From NCBI GenBank assembly GCA_963710615.1, contig CAVQBF010000002.1, forward strand, positions 186,001 to 250,000: a DNA stretch of 64,000 bases. The letters are read 5' to 3'. Below the pieces are notes generated by a model. It did no database searches, was not told the DNA's origin, and saw only the letters and a program-made list of their open reading frames with translations. The position numbers were made by a program, and so were the translations under genes. Shown here in pieces: positions 18,380-28,459 of the stretch. The DNA comes from GCA-2746605 sp963710615 (GTDB taxonomy: Bacteria; Bacteroidota; Ignavibacteria; Ignavibacteriales; Melioribacteraceae). Every line of letters starts with the position of its first letter. Position 1 is the first letter of the stretch.

Positions 18380-19426
18380 TTATAGATTTTTTGGTTTTAC
18401 AAATGCAAATATTGTTTCGGGAAAAGTATCAGTCGCAATTAAAAAACCATCTTCAAAACGGGCAATTCCTTCCCAATTTCTGCTGTTATCCGACATTAGT
18501 TTAAGATAAATTGGGACTTGGTCACTTAAAACGATTTTATCTTCAAGAATCATAAATTCTACAAGTCTTTCAACAGGATTATAAAGTAAATGTGATTCAC
18601 CAATTCCAAAATTGCGTGCTAATTCATCAATTGCGGGGTTAAGCTTCTTATCATCACCTGGGAAAAAGTAGTTAATTGCCCAAAATTTACCTGAATTATC
18701 AACATCTGTAACATCCGTTATTCTATATTCTATTGTTGGGAAAGGGATTTTTTTCTTAAATTTTAGATTATTATCGAATACAGAGACTTGGGGACTTTTA
18801 TTTATGTTTTTACCATGTATTTCAAAAATTGGGATAACATTCCCGTTGTAGTAAAGAATAGATTCATCACTGATGTTATGGATGAACAATTCTGTTGGGT
18901 CTTTTGTTAATGAATTTTCATCAAGGATAATTATTTTCGTTTCTAGGTCAATTTCACCACGCAACAAAATGGTTTCTGTTTTTCCATCATTCATACTTTC
19001 TATACTAAAGTAAACTGTGTCTCCATTAATTGCGATCCCTTCAAAACCGGAACCAAGTGTAAAAAATTCTTCGAAGTTGGAAAGGTCGATCGAATAAAAA
19101 TCTGGCAAAATAGGATTAGTTGAATATCCTGAGATAAAATTAAGTAAAGTCACTTGATCAATGAAAAATATTTTCCCAGATTCACCTCCAAAATCATTAG
19201 GGTATTGAGGAAGTAAAATTAATTTATCTTTATGCCAACACAAACTTGAAATTTCCGAATTTCTTTTTGCAATATCACCTAACAAGGGAATAGGGAGAAT
19301 TTCAGTTTCATCAACTATTTTTAGTTCAGAAAGATTTTTATTTGGCTTATTTACGATTTGGTTGCTGCATGCAATAAAAAGGGAAATACTAAATAAAACA
19401 ATATAAATTTTAATTTTTATTATCAT
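18380..19426 (-). CDS. Putative lipoprotein with beta-propeller (phytase-esterase-like) fold
   Basis: A 348-residue protein with a lipoprotein signal ending LFIAC (Cys at residue 20). The mature part contains repeated blade-like motifs: ISSLCWHKDKLILLPQY, GSGFEGIAINGDTVYFSIES, and NWEGIARFEDGFLIATDT. The GFEGIAI / WEGIARF pair is characteristic of esterase-like phytase and related propeller families. It is probably an outward-facing lipoprotein; whether it has any enzyme activity cannot be said. It lies in the same direction as the DUF4412 gene upstream, 70 bases apart. Confidence 0.65.
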   Translation of the reverse strand: MIIKIKIYIVLFSISLFIACSNQIVNKPNKNLSELKIVDETEILPIPLLGDIAKRNSEISSLCWHKDKLILLPQYPNDFGGESGKIFFIDQVTLLNFISGYSTNPILPDFYSIDLSNFEEFFTLGSGFEGIAINGDTVYFSIESMNDGKTETILLRGEIDLETKIIILDENSLTKDPTELFIHNISDESILYYNGNVIPIFEIHGKNINKSPQVSVFDNNLKFKKKIPFPTIEYRITDVTDVDNSGKFWAINYFFPGDDKKLNPAIDELARNFGIGESHLLYNPVERLVEFMILEDKIVLSDQVPIYLKLMSDNSRNWEGIARFEDGFLIATDTFPETIFAFVKPKNL

Positions 19427-19496
19427 ATAGAGTTTTGAAAATTATTACTGAGGTTGTTTCATATCTTGAGAGATTAAGAAACAACCTTGTAATATA

Positions 19497-20192
19497 CTAT
19501 TTAAATAAACTATCCATTCCCGGAATTTTCATTTCACTGTAATCAGACGGAGGAGCAAATAGATCATCATCTAGACTTTGTTTATTTACCTCAGTTGCCT
19601 CAAATCTAGATGTAACTTCATTATCATCATCTCGGGTAATTACAAGCATTGGGAAAAAGCCGCTATTGTTAACAGAATTACTCCATCCAGGTGAATATCC
19701 GGCACCCATCGGACTTTTCATCAGCATAAAATCGCCAAGTTCATCGGTAACCCAAACTTCAACTTCGCCTTCATCTTCTTCATCTGTAAAAATCCATTGT
19801 TCGCATTCATATCCTAAAATAGTTTTAGTTTTTCCGGTTCGAAATTTCTCGAAATCAAATTCTTGAGGATCATTTTCATCTGATTCATCTTCCATGTCAG
19901 TCATACCCGGAAGTTTACTGAAAATTGAGTTATCGAGATCCATATACATTTTATCTTCATGCATAAGGACAAGAGAACTTTCACCTGTATGAATAAAGGC
20001 AGCTTCATTATGTTCACCCATTTCCATTCTTAATTTATCAGATTTGATAAAATAATCCATGAACATCTCTTCATCATCACTGGTAATTTTAAATTTAATC
20101 TTTCCCTCAAAACCATCTTGGGCAACTAAATGGTTAAAAGAAAAACATAAAAGAAAAATTAAGATAATTGATCTTTTAAATATTGTCAGCAT
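19497..20192 (-). CDS. DUF4412-type exported protein
   Basis: A 231-residue protein with a signal peptide (about 1-24, ending VAQ). The mature part, opening DGFEGKIKFKITS and including KTILGYECEQWIFTDE and EVWVTDELGDFMLM, fits the DUF4412 family of Bacteroidota periplasmic proteins with a LolA/LppX-like beta fold. It is strongly acidic. GGAGG precedes the start. The function of the family is not established. Confidence 0.75.
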   Translation of the reverse strand: MLTIFKRSIILIFLLCFSFNHLVAQDGFEGKIKFKITSDDEEMFMDYFIKSDKLRMEMGEHNEAAFIHTGESSLVLMHEDKMYMDLDNSIFSKLPGMTDMEDESDENDPQEFDFEKFRTGKTKTILGYECEQWIFTDEEDEGEVEVWVTDELGDFMLMKSPMGAGYSPGWSNSVNNSGFFPMLVITRDDDNEVTSRFEATEVNKQSLDDDLFAPPSDYSEMKIPGMDSLFK

Positions 20193-20473
20193 TTTACCTC
20201 CATTTTTTTGAACATATTTAATTAAAATTACAAATTTGTTTATTCATTTGTAAGTAAAAGTATTGTAGTTTTTAAGATTATACAAGAAATATTTTTGTGT
20301 GAAATAAAGTTTTTGGTTATGTAAGTTATTTTTAGAAGATAAAATATAGCCGAACAATAAAAATAAGTGGTATTAAAGAGTTTATTTTTTATTTTATTAT
20401 AAATAAAATTAATCGAATTGTAGTTAGATTTAGACAAGTAAAAAAATAATTTATTCTGAAAGGAGTACACAAA

Positions 20474-21502
20474 TTGTTAAATAAGAAAGATTTGCTCAAA
20501 GAAACCATTCAGCATATTGATATTAAAGAACATAATGTTATTAATTTAGTCAATTCTATGGAAAAAATGGCTTTTTCTGCAAGAGACTTAAACCGTGCCG
20601 CAAATATTTATAATATGATGTTAGAGGACAAAAACTGTTCCGTAATTTTAACTTTAGCAGGAAGTTTATTTAGCGCCGGACTTAAAAAAGTTGTTTACGA
20701 TCTTGTTTCAAATAATATGGTGGATGCAATTGTATCTACTGGTGCAATAATGGTTGATCAAGATTTCTTCGAAGCTTTGGGTTTTAAGCATTATATTGGG
20801 TCACAATTTAGTGACGATAATGAATTAAGAGATTTACACATTGATAGAATTTATGATACTTATATTGATGAAGATGAATTAAGAATATGCGATGATACCA
20901 CTGAGGCAATATTTAACAGTCTTGAGCCGCGACCTTATTCATCAAGAGAATTACTTTGGGAATTTGGCAGATATTTAGAAAATAATGGCGGACCTAAAGT
21001 TGATGACAGCGTAATATATGCAGCTTACAAAAACAACATTCCGATTTTTGTCCCGGCATTTTCAGATTGTTCGGCAGGTTTTGGCATTGTTGTTCATCAG
21101 CATAAAAATCCTGAAAAGCATTTATCATTTGACTCGGGCAAAGATTTTTTGGAGTTAACTCAAATTAAGATGAATACCAAAGAAACCGGAATTTTCATGA
21201 TAGGCGGCGGTGTTCCTAAAAATTTTACTCAAGATATCGTTGTTGCAGCTGATATACTTCAGGAAGATGCTCCAATGCATAAATATGCAATTCAAATAAC
21301 GGTTGCTGATGATAGAGACGGTGCTCTTTCCGGTTCAACATTAAAAGAAGCAAGTTCTTGGGGGAAAGTTGAAACGACCTATGAACAAATGGTCTATTCT
21401 GAAGCTACAATTGCAATGCCTTTGGTTGCCGGTTATGCATATCACAAAGGCGCTTGGAAAAATAGAGGAAAAAGAGAATTTCAAAAATTGTTCTTAAAGT
21501 AA
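20474..21502 (+). CDS. Deoxyhypusine-synthase-like enzyme
   Basis: A 342-residue member of the deoxyhypusine synthase (DHS) family. It shows the family hallmarks SVILTLAGSLFSAGL, DAIVSTGA, an NAD-site FVPAFSDCS and HLSFDSGKDF, and the catalytic-lysine segment SSWGKVE (Lys298; equivalent to human DHS Lys329). The start is TTG with AAGGAG 8 bases upstream. Eukaryotic and archaeal DHS modify eIF5A, which bacteria lack; bacterial relatives are thought to act on free polyamines such as spermidine, putrescine or agmatine derivatives. The substrate here is unknown. pepP follows 43 bases downstream. Confidence 0.85.
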   Translation: MLNKKDLLKETIQHIDIKEHNVINLVNSMEKMAFSARDLNRAANIYNMMLEDKNCSVILTLAGSLFSAGLKKVVYDLVSNNMVDAIVSTGAIMVDQDFFEALGFKHYIGSQFSDDNELRDLHIDRIYDTYIDEDELRICDDTTEAIFNSLEPRPYSSRELLWEFGRYLENNGGPKVDDSVIYAAYKNNIPIFVPAFSDCSAGFGIVVHQHKNPEKHLSFDSGKDFLELTQIKMNTKETGIFMIGGGVPKNFTQDIVVAADILQEDAPMHKYAIQITVADDRDGALSGSTLKEASSWGKVETTYEQMVYSEATIAMPLVAGYAYHKGAWKNRGKREFQKLFLK

Positions 21503-21545
21503 ATTGATTAAAATTTTTATCATTTAGATTGAAGATGGAGATATT

Positions 21546-22935
21546 ATGTTTAGTGCAAAAACTTATATTGAAAGAAGAAATGAATTAAAAAAGAAATTTA
21601 ATAAGGGAATTCTTCTATTTTTAGGTAATGAAGAAGCTCCAATGAATTATGCAGGTAATACTTATCACTATCGGCAGGACAGTACTTTCTTGTATTACTG
21701 GGGCTTGAATCAGCCAACGGTTGCTGCTTTAGTAAACATTGATAAGAATGAAGAAATAATATTTGGCGATGATCGATCTGTTGATGATATTGTTTGGATG
21801 GGTTTTGATGAAAGTATACATGAAAAAGCAAAAAAAGTTGGTATTTCTGTAGTCAAGTCATTTTCTAAATTAGATAATTATCTCCAAAAGTATTTGAAGA
21901 AGGGAACAAAAATTCATTACTTACCTCAATATCGCCAAGATAATATTTTCTTACTCGAGGATCTTTTGAATATTAAACACAAAAAAGTGAATGAAAATGC
22001 TTCCCCAAAACTGATTAAAGCCGTTGTAAAACAGAGATCAATTAAAAGTGAAGAAGAGATTACTGAAATTGAAAAAGCAATTGAAACTAGCTATGAAATG
22101 AATACAACCGCAATGAAGTTAATGAAAGCTGGTATTATTGAACGTGAGATATTTGGTAAGGTTGAAGGCATTGCACTCTCAAGAGGAAATGGAGTATCCT
22201 TCCCAATTATTTTTTCTGTAAATGGCCAAATTTTACACAATCATTCACATGAAAATATTATGCAAGATGGTCAAATTGCTGTTTTAGATTCTGGGGCAGA
22301 AACCATGATGGGATATGCAAGTGATATAACCCGTACGATTCCTGTTAATGGAAAATTTAATGAGAAGCAAAAGGCAATTTACAATATTGTACTAGACTCT
22401 CAACTTAAATCTATTTCAATGATGAAACCAAATGTAAAGTTTAAAGATGTTCACCTCACTGCGGCCAAAGTTATTGCAAACGGGCTTAAAGGAAATTGGA
22501 ATTATGAAAGGCAATGTTGAAGAAGCTGTGGAAAAAGGAGCCCATGCATTATTTTTCCCTCACGGACTTGGACACATGATGGGCTTGGATGTTCACGATA
22601 TGGAAAATCTGGGTGAGAATTATGTTGGTTATAGCAAAGCCATTAAAAGAAGTGACCAATTTGGATTAGCTTATTTGCGTTTAGGGAAAGAATTAAAAGA
22701 AGGCTTTGTAGTTACAGTAGAACCAGGCTGTTATTTTATACCGGCTCTCATTGATCAATGGAAAGAAGAAAGAAAACATGAAAAATTCATCAATTATGAT
22801 AAAATTGAAGAATATAGAGATTTTGGCGGTATAAGAATTGAAGATGATGTATTGGTTACAGCAAATGGGAATAGAGTTTTAGGTAAGCCAATTCCAAAGA
22901 CAGTTGAAGAAGTTGAGAAAGCTTGTGCTAAATAA
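21546..22935 (+). CDS. pepP: Xaa-Pro aminopeptidase (M24B), split by a +1 frameshift
   Basis: Two frames together encode one aminopeptidase P. The first (from 21546) carries the N-terminal AMP_N domain and the M24 ligands in LDSGAE and SDITRT; the second (to 22935) carries HGLGH, VTVEPGCY and GGIRIEDD, so all five metal ligands exist. The switch is at 22489-22493: reading CTTAAAGGAAATT gives a stop at 22517-22519, whereas removal of one G restores ANGLKEIGIMKGNVEEA. Total length (~462 residues) is then normal for the family. It removes N-terminal residues preceding proline. Either a sequence error, or a broken gene; I see no known slippery signal. Confidence 0.85.
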
Positions 22936-22960
22936 AACTCTTAATATTGAGTAATGAATT

Positions 22961-25816
22961 GTGATGCCAGATTATTCTAAGCTAATTAGTGAACTAAAAA
23001 AACTTATTCCAACAGATAGAATTTTTTCAGATGAGCTTCGTACATTTGCTTACGGTACAGACGGAAGCTTTTATCGATTAACTCCAAAAGTAGTTGTTAA
23101 AGTTGCTTCGGAAGATGAATCTGTATTTGTAATTAGAAAATGCAGCGAACTTAATATTCCAATCACATTCCGGGCCTCTGGAACAAGCTTATCCGGACAA
23201 TCAATTTCAGATTCAGTTTTAATGGTTGCTGACAGATCATGGAACCAAGTTAAAATATCTGAAGACCGATGTAAAATTACAGTGCAACCGGCTGTTTTAG
23301 GAAGTAAAGCAAACTTAGCACTAAAGAAATATAAACGAAAAATAGGTCCGGACCCTGCTTCTATAAATGCAGCAACTGTAATCGGAATTGCTGCAAATAA
23401 CGCAAGTGGCATGACAAGCGGTGTAATAAATAATAGCTACAATACAATTGCCGATATGAGAATTGTATTTGCAAATGGCTCAGTATTAAATACTGCAGAT
23501 GATGATAATAAAGCTTCTTTTATTGAGCAAAACCGAGAGTTGGTGGTTGAACTGCTTAATATTGCTTGGGATTTAAATATTAAGCCTGACCTTGTTAAAA
23601 GAATTAAAAAAAAATATGCCATTAAGAACACTACTGGTTATAGTGTAAATTCATTTGTCGATTTTAAAGATCCTATAAAAATTATTAAACATTTAATGAT
23701 AGGTTCTGAGGGAACTTTAGGCTTTATCTCTCAAATCACTTACCGCACAATTCTTGAACATCCTAATAAAGCTTCTTCTTTAATTTTATTTCCCAATGTT
23801 AAAACTGCTTGTTCAACAATACCGCTGCTTAAAAAACTACCGGTAGATGCTGCAGAAATTATGGATAGGGCATCACTAAGATCAGTGGAAAACAAGAAAG
23901 GATTACCAGAATACCTTAAAACACTGGAGGGAAATGTTGCTGCATTGCTTATTGAGACTTCAGCCGAAAATGAAAAGGATCTGAGAGTTAATATTGAATA
24001 TATAAAATCATCCCTAAATAGAATCGAGACAGTAAGACCTATCGAATTTACTACTGATCCTAAAGAATATTTTAAGCTTTGGAATGTTCGAAAAGGGCTA
24101 TTTCCTTCTGTTAGTAAAGCAAGACCACCCGGAACAACTGTGATAATTGAAGATGTAAATTTTGAAACCTCAAAACTTGCAGATGCTGTTACCGATCTGC
24201 AGAATCTTTTTGAGCAGCATAAATATTATGACACTATAATTTGGGGACATGCTTTATCAGGGAACATTCATTTTGTTTTTGCTCAAGATTTTAGTAAACC
24301 TTACGAAGTAAATCGATACAAAAATTTGATGAATGATGTTGTTCTTTTAGTTATTGAAAAATACGATGGTTCTTTGAAAGCTGAACATGGAACAGGAAGA
24401 AATATGGCTCCATTCGTTAAATACGAATGGGGTAAAGAGATTTATGATTTCATGGTTAGAACCAAAAATGCTTTTGATCCCAAAGGCATATTTAATCCGG
24501 GCGTCTTGATAAATAATGACAAAGAGATTCATTTAAAGAATTTAAAACCAACTCCAATTGTAAATCCAATTATTGATAAATGTATCGATTGCGGTTTTTG
24601 TGAAAACAATTGTCCGTCAAAAAATTTAACTCTTACTCCGCGTCAAAGAATATCCGTCTGGCGTGAAATTAACAGACTAAAATCTAAAGGTAATAGTACA
24701 AAAAGAATAAAAGAACTTGCAAAAGAATACGGTTATTTTGGTGAAGAAACTTGTGCGACCGATGGGTTATGTGAGCTTGCTTGTCCCGTTGATATTGATA
24801 CTGGAAAACTAATTAAAGAAATACGCAACACTTCCATAACCCCGTTCCAGAATAAATTAGCAAATATTATTGCTAGGAATTTCAGTGTGGTTACGCAAAT
24901 ATTAAGGACAGCTTTAAATATTGTTGCTTTCTTTAACAAAATATTAGGAGACAAATTTTTTAGTAGTATTACACGATTTGTCAGGAAAATATCTTTTAAC
25001 AAAATTCCCCTTTGGAATAAATGCCTTCCCAAAGGAGCCAGATCAAAATTCAGTTTTACTAAGGAAGTGAAGAATCCCAACGCTGTTGTCTATTTTCCAA
25101 GCTGTATTAGCAGAACGATGGGAAATTATTCTGATAGCAAATATAAAGATGATCAAACTACTACCATGAAGCGCTTACTGCAGAAAGCTGGTTATAAAAT
25201 AATCTATCCTCGAAAAATTACAAGTTTATGCTGCGGAATGCCTTTTTCAAGTAAAGGATTCTTTGAACAAGGAAATAAAAAAGCTGAAGAATTGTATAAC
25301 TCCCTTAATGAAGCAAGTAATAACGGTGAATTCCCAATTTTATTTGACACAAGTCCGTGTGTAAAGACTTTTAGAGATTATTTGTCTAAGGAAAGCTTGG
25401 TTAATCTAAGGATTTATGACACAGTGGAATTTGTAGCCGACAAAGTATTGGATAAACTGAGGATATTCAAAAAGAAAGAAACTGTTGCCGTGCATTCAAC
25501 GTGCAGTACAACAAAAATGGAAATAACTGATAAACTTTTAAAAATTGCCAATTCTTGTGCCGAAAATGTATATGTTCCTGAGGATATCAATTGTTGCGGT
25601 TTTGCTGGTGATAGAGGGTTCTCTTTCCCTGAACTGAATGAATCGGCTCTTGAAAATTTAGATATTTTCCTTAAGCGAAATAATTGCAGAAATGGTTATT
25701 CAAATAGTAAAACTTGCGAGATTGGTTTATCTCTTCATGGAGGGATTGAGTATAACTCAATTATTTATCTCGTTGATGAGTGCAGTGAACCAAAATCAAA
25801 TGTGACTGCTAATTAA
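22961..25816 (+). CDS. FAD-linked / Fe-S oxidoreductase, D-lactate-dehydrogenase-like fusion
   Basis: A 951-residue fusion. The N-terminal half is a PCMH-type FAD domain (PITFRASGTSLSGQS; GPDPASINAATVIGIAANNASG) with a FAD-oxidase C domain (GHALSGNIHFVFAQD; HGTGRNMAPFV). Next come two ferredoxin-type clusters: CIDCGFCENNC at about 541 and CATDGLCELAC at about 599. The C-terminus has two cysteine-rich CCG motifs (CCGMPFSSKG ~757, CCGFAGDRG ~877), as in GlcF/LutA-type Fe-S subunits. Such fusions oxidise D-lactate or other 2-hydroxyacids and pass electrons to the respiratory chain. The start may be GTG 22961 or ATG 22964. Its 3' end overlaps the rrf2 gene by 8 bases, tail to tail. Confidence 0.85.
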   Translation: MMPDYSKLISELKKLIPTDRIFSDELRTFAYGTDGSFYRLTPKVVVKVASEDESVFVIRKCSELNIPITFRASGTSLSGQSISDSVLMVADRSWNQVKISEDRCKITVQPAVLGSKANLALKKYKRKIGPDPASINAATVIGIAANNASGMTSGVINNSYNTIADMRIVFANGSVLNTADDDNKASFIEQNRELVVELLNIAWDLNIKPDLVKRIKKKYAIKNTTGYSVNSFVDFKDPIKIIKHLMIGSEGTLGFISQITYRTILEHPNKASSLILFPNVKTACSTIPLLKKLPVDAAEIMDRASLRSVENKKGLPEYLKTLEGNVAALLIETSAENEKDLRVNIEYIKSSLNRIETVRPIEFTTDPKEYFKLWNVRKGLFPSVSKARPPGTTVIIEDVNFETSKLADAVTDLQNLFEQHKYYDTIIWGHALSGNIHFVFAQDFSKPYEVNRYKNLMNDVVLLVIEKYDGSLKAEHGTGRNMAPFVKYEWGKEIYDFMVRTKNAFDPKGIFNPGVLINNDKEIHLKNLKPTPIVNPIIDKCIDCGFCENNCPSKNLTLTPRQRISVWREINRLKSKGNSTKRIKELAKEYGYFGEETCATDGLCELACPVDIDTGKLIKEIRNTSITPFQNKLANIIARNFSVVTQILRTALNIVAFFNKILGDKFFSSITRFVRKISFNKIPLWNKCLPKGARSKFSFTKEVKNPNAVVYFPSCISRTMGNYSDSKYKDDQTTTMKRLLQKAGYKIIYPRKITSLCCGMPFSSKGFFEQGNKKAEELYNSLNEASNNGEFPILFDTSPCVKTFRDYLSKESLVNLRIYDTVEFVADKVLDKLRIFKKKETVAVHSTCSTTKMEITDKLLKIANSCAENVYVPEDINCCGFAGDRGFSFPELNESALENLDIFLKRNNCRNGYSNSKTCEIGLSLHGGIEYNSIIYLVDECSEPKSNVTAN

Positions 25817-26279
25817 CTTCTTCAGATATAAATTTTTTGTTTGCTTCTTTATAGAAAAAGTTTTCACTTACCATCAAATCCTGAAGTGAAAGACTATTCA
25901 TCACTTTGTCAATGGATGTTTGAAGGATTTTCCAAAATGATCTAATTGAACAATCTGGAGTATTACTGCAGATACTCAAATCGGGTGAGTGATTCTCACA
26001 ATAAGTTGATTCAAAAAATTTGTTACCTAAAACATTCATTACATTACCAATGTTAATTTCGTCGGGTTTTCTTGTCAAAGTATATCCGCCGGTTCTTCCT
26101 CTTTCACTTTCAAGAAATCCACCGAGTCGCAACACGCGCAAGATTTTTGCAACATTATGTTCAGTAATATTTTCTTTTTTACTGATCTCAGGTATGGTTA
26201 GACCTATGCCTGATTTATGGGCATAGCCTAACCTTACCAATAATCTTAATCCATATTCTTCTTGCGATGTAAATTTCAT
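25809..26279 (-). CDS. Rrf2-family transcriptional regulator, candidate suf regulator
   Basis: A 156-residue Rrf2 protein: winged helix-turn-helix at about 10-70 (TSQEEYGLRLLVRLGYA; ISKKENITEHNVAKILRVLRLGGFLES; GRTGGYTLTR) and three cysteines in the C-terminal part, Cys94, Cys104 and Cys110. Fe-S-binding Rrf2 proteins such as IscR use three cysteines here, although IscR spacing (C-x5-C-x5-C) differs from the C-x9-C-x5-C seen. It is the last gene of the suf operon, 26 bases after the bacilliredoxin gene. I infer that it senses Fe-S status and controls the operon, probably at the palindrome at 32164-32191. Confidence 0.85.
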   Translation of the reverse strand: MKFTSQEEYGLRLLVRLGYAHKSGIGLTIPEISKKENITEHNVAKILRVLRLGGFLESERGRTGGYTLTRKPDEINIGNVMNVLGNKFFESTYCENHSPDLSICSNTPDCSIRSFWKILQTSIDKVMNSLSLQDLMVSENFFYKEANKKFISEEVN

Positions 26280-26305
26280 CTTAGATTAAATCTTATAAGT
26301 TAAAT

Positions 26306-26842
26306 TCAATTATCATTCAATGGAATCTTAGAGCCACACATTTTTGCGTGCACTAATTTATCATATTTCTCTTTTGAAATAGATGGACCTTCATTATTAC
26401 AGTGTTCACTAAACACTTGTTGAAGAATATCAGCAATTTGTTCCGGTGTTCTTCCTTCAATATGATGACGAGGAAGCATAAATAGTACTTCACCATTTTT
26501 AATCAAAGAAGCAGATGGAGAAGAGGGGGGAATATCCTTAAGGTATTTTGTTCTTACAACATCAACAGCAGCTTTATCTTGTCCTGCAAAAACAGTAACA
26601 ATATTATCAGGGATGACCTTACCCTGCAGAGCCATTGAAACTCCCGGTCTTGCGCTTCCTGCTGCGCAACCGCAAACAGAATTGATAAAGACAAAAGTTG
26701 TTTCATCATTTTGTTGAGATAATACTTTATCAACTTCTTCGCCGGTGGTTAATTCTTTAAAACCAACGTAAACTAATTCATCTCGCATTGGCTGAACTGA
26801 ATGCGGATCGTACATTGGGGCTTGTGTATTTATATTAAACAT
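26306..26842 (-). CDS. BrxA/BrxB-type bacilliredoxin
   Basis: A 178-residue protein of the YphP/YqiW (bacilliredoxin) family: MYDPHSVQPMRDELVYVGF at the start, the active-site CGC motif at Cys57-Gly58-Cys59 (INSVCGCAAGSARP), and LPRHHIEGRTPEQIA later. In Firmicutes these proteins remove bacillithiol from proteins. Here it lies inside the suf operon, which suggests thiol repair of Fe-S assembly proteins; that link is inference. It is longer than the ~145-residue Bacillus forms because of a C-terminal extension. Confidence 0.88.
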   Translation of the reverse strand: MFNINTQAPMYDPHSVQPMRDELVYVGFKELTTGEEVDKVLSQQNDETTFVFINSVCGCAAGSARPGVSMALQGKVIPDNIVTVFAGQDKAAVDVVRTKYLKDIPPSSPSASLIKNGEVLFMLPRHHIEGRTPEQIADILQQVFSEHCNNEGPSISKEKYDKLVHAKMCGSKIPLNDN

Positions 26843-26860
26843 TTATTGCCTTCCTTTATT

Positions 26861-27175
26861 TTATAAAAATCCAAGACTTAGTTTGGCTTCATCACTCATC
26901 ATATCTTTATTCCATGGAGGTTCCCAAACTAATTCCACGTTTACTTCATTAATTTCTTCTAGACTTTTTATTTTTTCTCTTACCTCGCCGGGTAAGCTTT
27001 CAGCAACCGGGCAAGCCGGAGAAGTTAGAGTCATTGTAATTTTTACATCTGCATTATCCTCAACTTTAATATTGTATATCATACCTAGTTCATAAATATT
27101 TACAGGTATTTCAGGATCATAAACCGTTTCAAGTGCAGAAATAATTTTTTGTTCTAAATAACCTTTGTCAGCCAT
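26861..27175 (-). CDS. sufT: SufT-like metal-sulfur cluster assembly protein (DUF59/MIP18)
   Basis: A 104-residue DUF59 protein with ALETVYDPEIPVNIYELGMIYNI and the conserved cysteine segment TLTSPACPVAESLPGEV. Stand-alone DUF59 proteins in suf operons help mature Fe-S proteins. It follows sufS after 9 bases. The C-terminal WEPPWNKDMMSDEAKLSLGF is the normal family ending. Confidence 0.9.
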   Translation of the reverse strand: MADKGYLEQKIISALETVYDPEIPVNIYELGMIYNIKVEDNADVKITMTLTSPACPVAESLPGEVREKIKSLEEINEVNVELVWEPPWNKDMMSDEAKLSLGFL

Positions 27176-27184
27176 TAATAATCC

Positions 27185-28459
27185 TTATGTGAACATTTTC
27201 TTAACTTTTAAGAGTGCTTTGTATAATAAATCAACTTCTTCAATTTTGTTGTACATGCAGAAAGATGCTCTGGCAGTTGCAGATAAATTAAATCTTTTTA
27301 TCAATGGCATTGTACAGTGATGTCCGGTTCTTATCGCAATTCCATCTGTATCAATAATTGTCCCAATATCATAAGGATGTATTCCGTCAATTATAAAAGA
27401 AACGACAGATGCTTTTTTGTCGGATGTTCCAATAATTCTTAATCCTTCAATTTCAAAAAGTTTCTCGGTGGCATAACTTAGCAGATCATCTTCATGCTTA
27501 GCTATTTCGTGAATATCGAATGAAGTTAAATAATCCAATGCGGCTCCTAATGCAATACCGCCAACAATATTTGGTGTACCTGCTTCAAACTTTTGCGGAA
27601 GATCTTCAAAAGTTGTTCCTTCGAAACTCACTTCTCTTATCATATCTCCGCCGCCTTGGAAAGGTGGCATTTTATCTAAATATTCTGTCTTTCCATAGAG
27701 AACTCCAATACCAGTCGGACCAAAAACTTTATGCCCTGAAAACACATAAAAATCACAATCTAAATCTTGTACATCAACCTTTATGTGAGGAACAGCTTGA
27801 GCGCCGTCGAGCAGAACAGGAATGTCATACTCATGAGCTTTTTTAACAATTTCTTTCACCGGATTGATAGTCCCAAGTGCGTTTGAAATGTGAACAATTG
27901 AAACAAGTTTTGTTTTTTCAGAAATTAGTTTTTCATACTCTTCAAAAATAAACTCGCCTTTATCATTTACAGGAACAACTTTTAGTGTAAGCTTTTTCCT
28001 ATCGCACAGCAATTGCCAAGGTACAATATTAGAGTGATGTTCCATATGAGAAATAATTATTTCATCCCCATCTTTAAAGTAGCCCATACGGCAAAGTGAA
28101 TTTGCAACAAGATTAATTCCTTCTGTCGCCCCCCTTACAAAAATAATTTCTGAAACACTCATAGCGTTAAGAAATTCTTTTACTTTTAATCGGGCACCCT
28201 CATAGGCTTCTGTCGCAAGTTCACTTAAGAAGTGTAAACCCCTATGAATATTAGCATTACCAAATTTGTAGTAATTTGTTATAGAATCAATAACACTTTC
28301 AGGTTTCTGAGAAGTAGCGGCATTATCGAGGTATACTAGTGGCTTATCATTTACCATTCTTTTAAGAATAGGAAAATCTTTTCTTACTTCATCGACATCA
28401 AAGTTTCTATAACTTTTTTTATGCCTGACTGGAGTCGTAACTTCTGCATCAAAATTCAT
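27185..28459 (-). CDS. sufS: SufS cysteine desulfurase
   Basis: A 424-residue group II cysteine desulfurase. The PLP lysine is Lys244 in SGHKVFGPTG and the catalytic cysteine is Cys382 in RTGHHCTMP. The N-terminus is about 20 residues longer than usual. It takes sulfur from cysteine for cluster assembly, normally with SufE or SufU; neither is present in this window. Its ATG overlaps the sufD stop by one base (TAATG), indicating translational coupling. Confidence 0.95.
   Translation of the reverse strand: MNFDAEVTTPVRHKKSYRNFDVDEVRKDFPILKRMVNDKPLVYLDNAATSQKPESVIDSITNYYKFGNANIHRGLHFLSELATEAYEGARLKVKEFLNAMSVSEIIFVRGATEGINLVANSLCRMGYFKDGDEIIISHMEHHSNIVPWQLLCDRKKLTLKVVPVNDKGEFIFEEYEKLISEKTKLVSIVHISNALGTINPVKEIVKKAHEYDIPVLLDGAQAVPHIKVDVQDLDCDFYVFSGHKVFGPTGIGVLYGKTEYLDKMPPFQGGGDMIREVSFEGTTFEDLPQKFEAGTPNIVGGIALGAALDYLTSFDIHEIAKHEDDLLSYATEKLFEIEGLRIIGTSDKKASVVSFIIDGIHPYDIGTIIDTDGIAIRTGHHCTMPLIKRFNLSATARASFCMYNKIEEVDLLYKALLKVKKMFT

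Noticed and set aside
20240..20470. Minus-strand open frame of 76 codons upstream of the DHS-like gene
   Set aside because: Composition is that of AT-rich intergenic DNA (Asn/Ile/Phe/Lys), no ribosome site.
22486..22500. Programmed +1 frameshift in pepP
   Set aside because: No CTT-TGA or other known shifty codon/stop pair at the switch; a simple indel explains it better.
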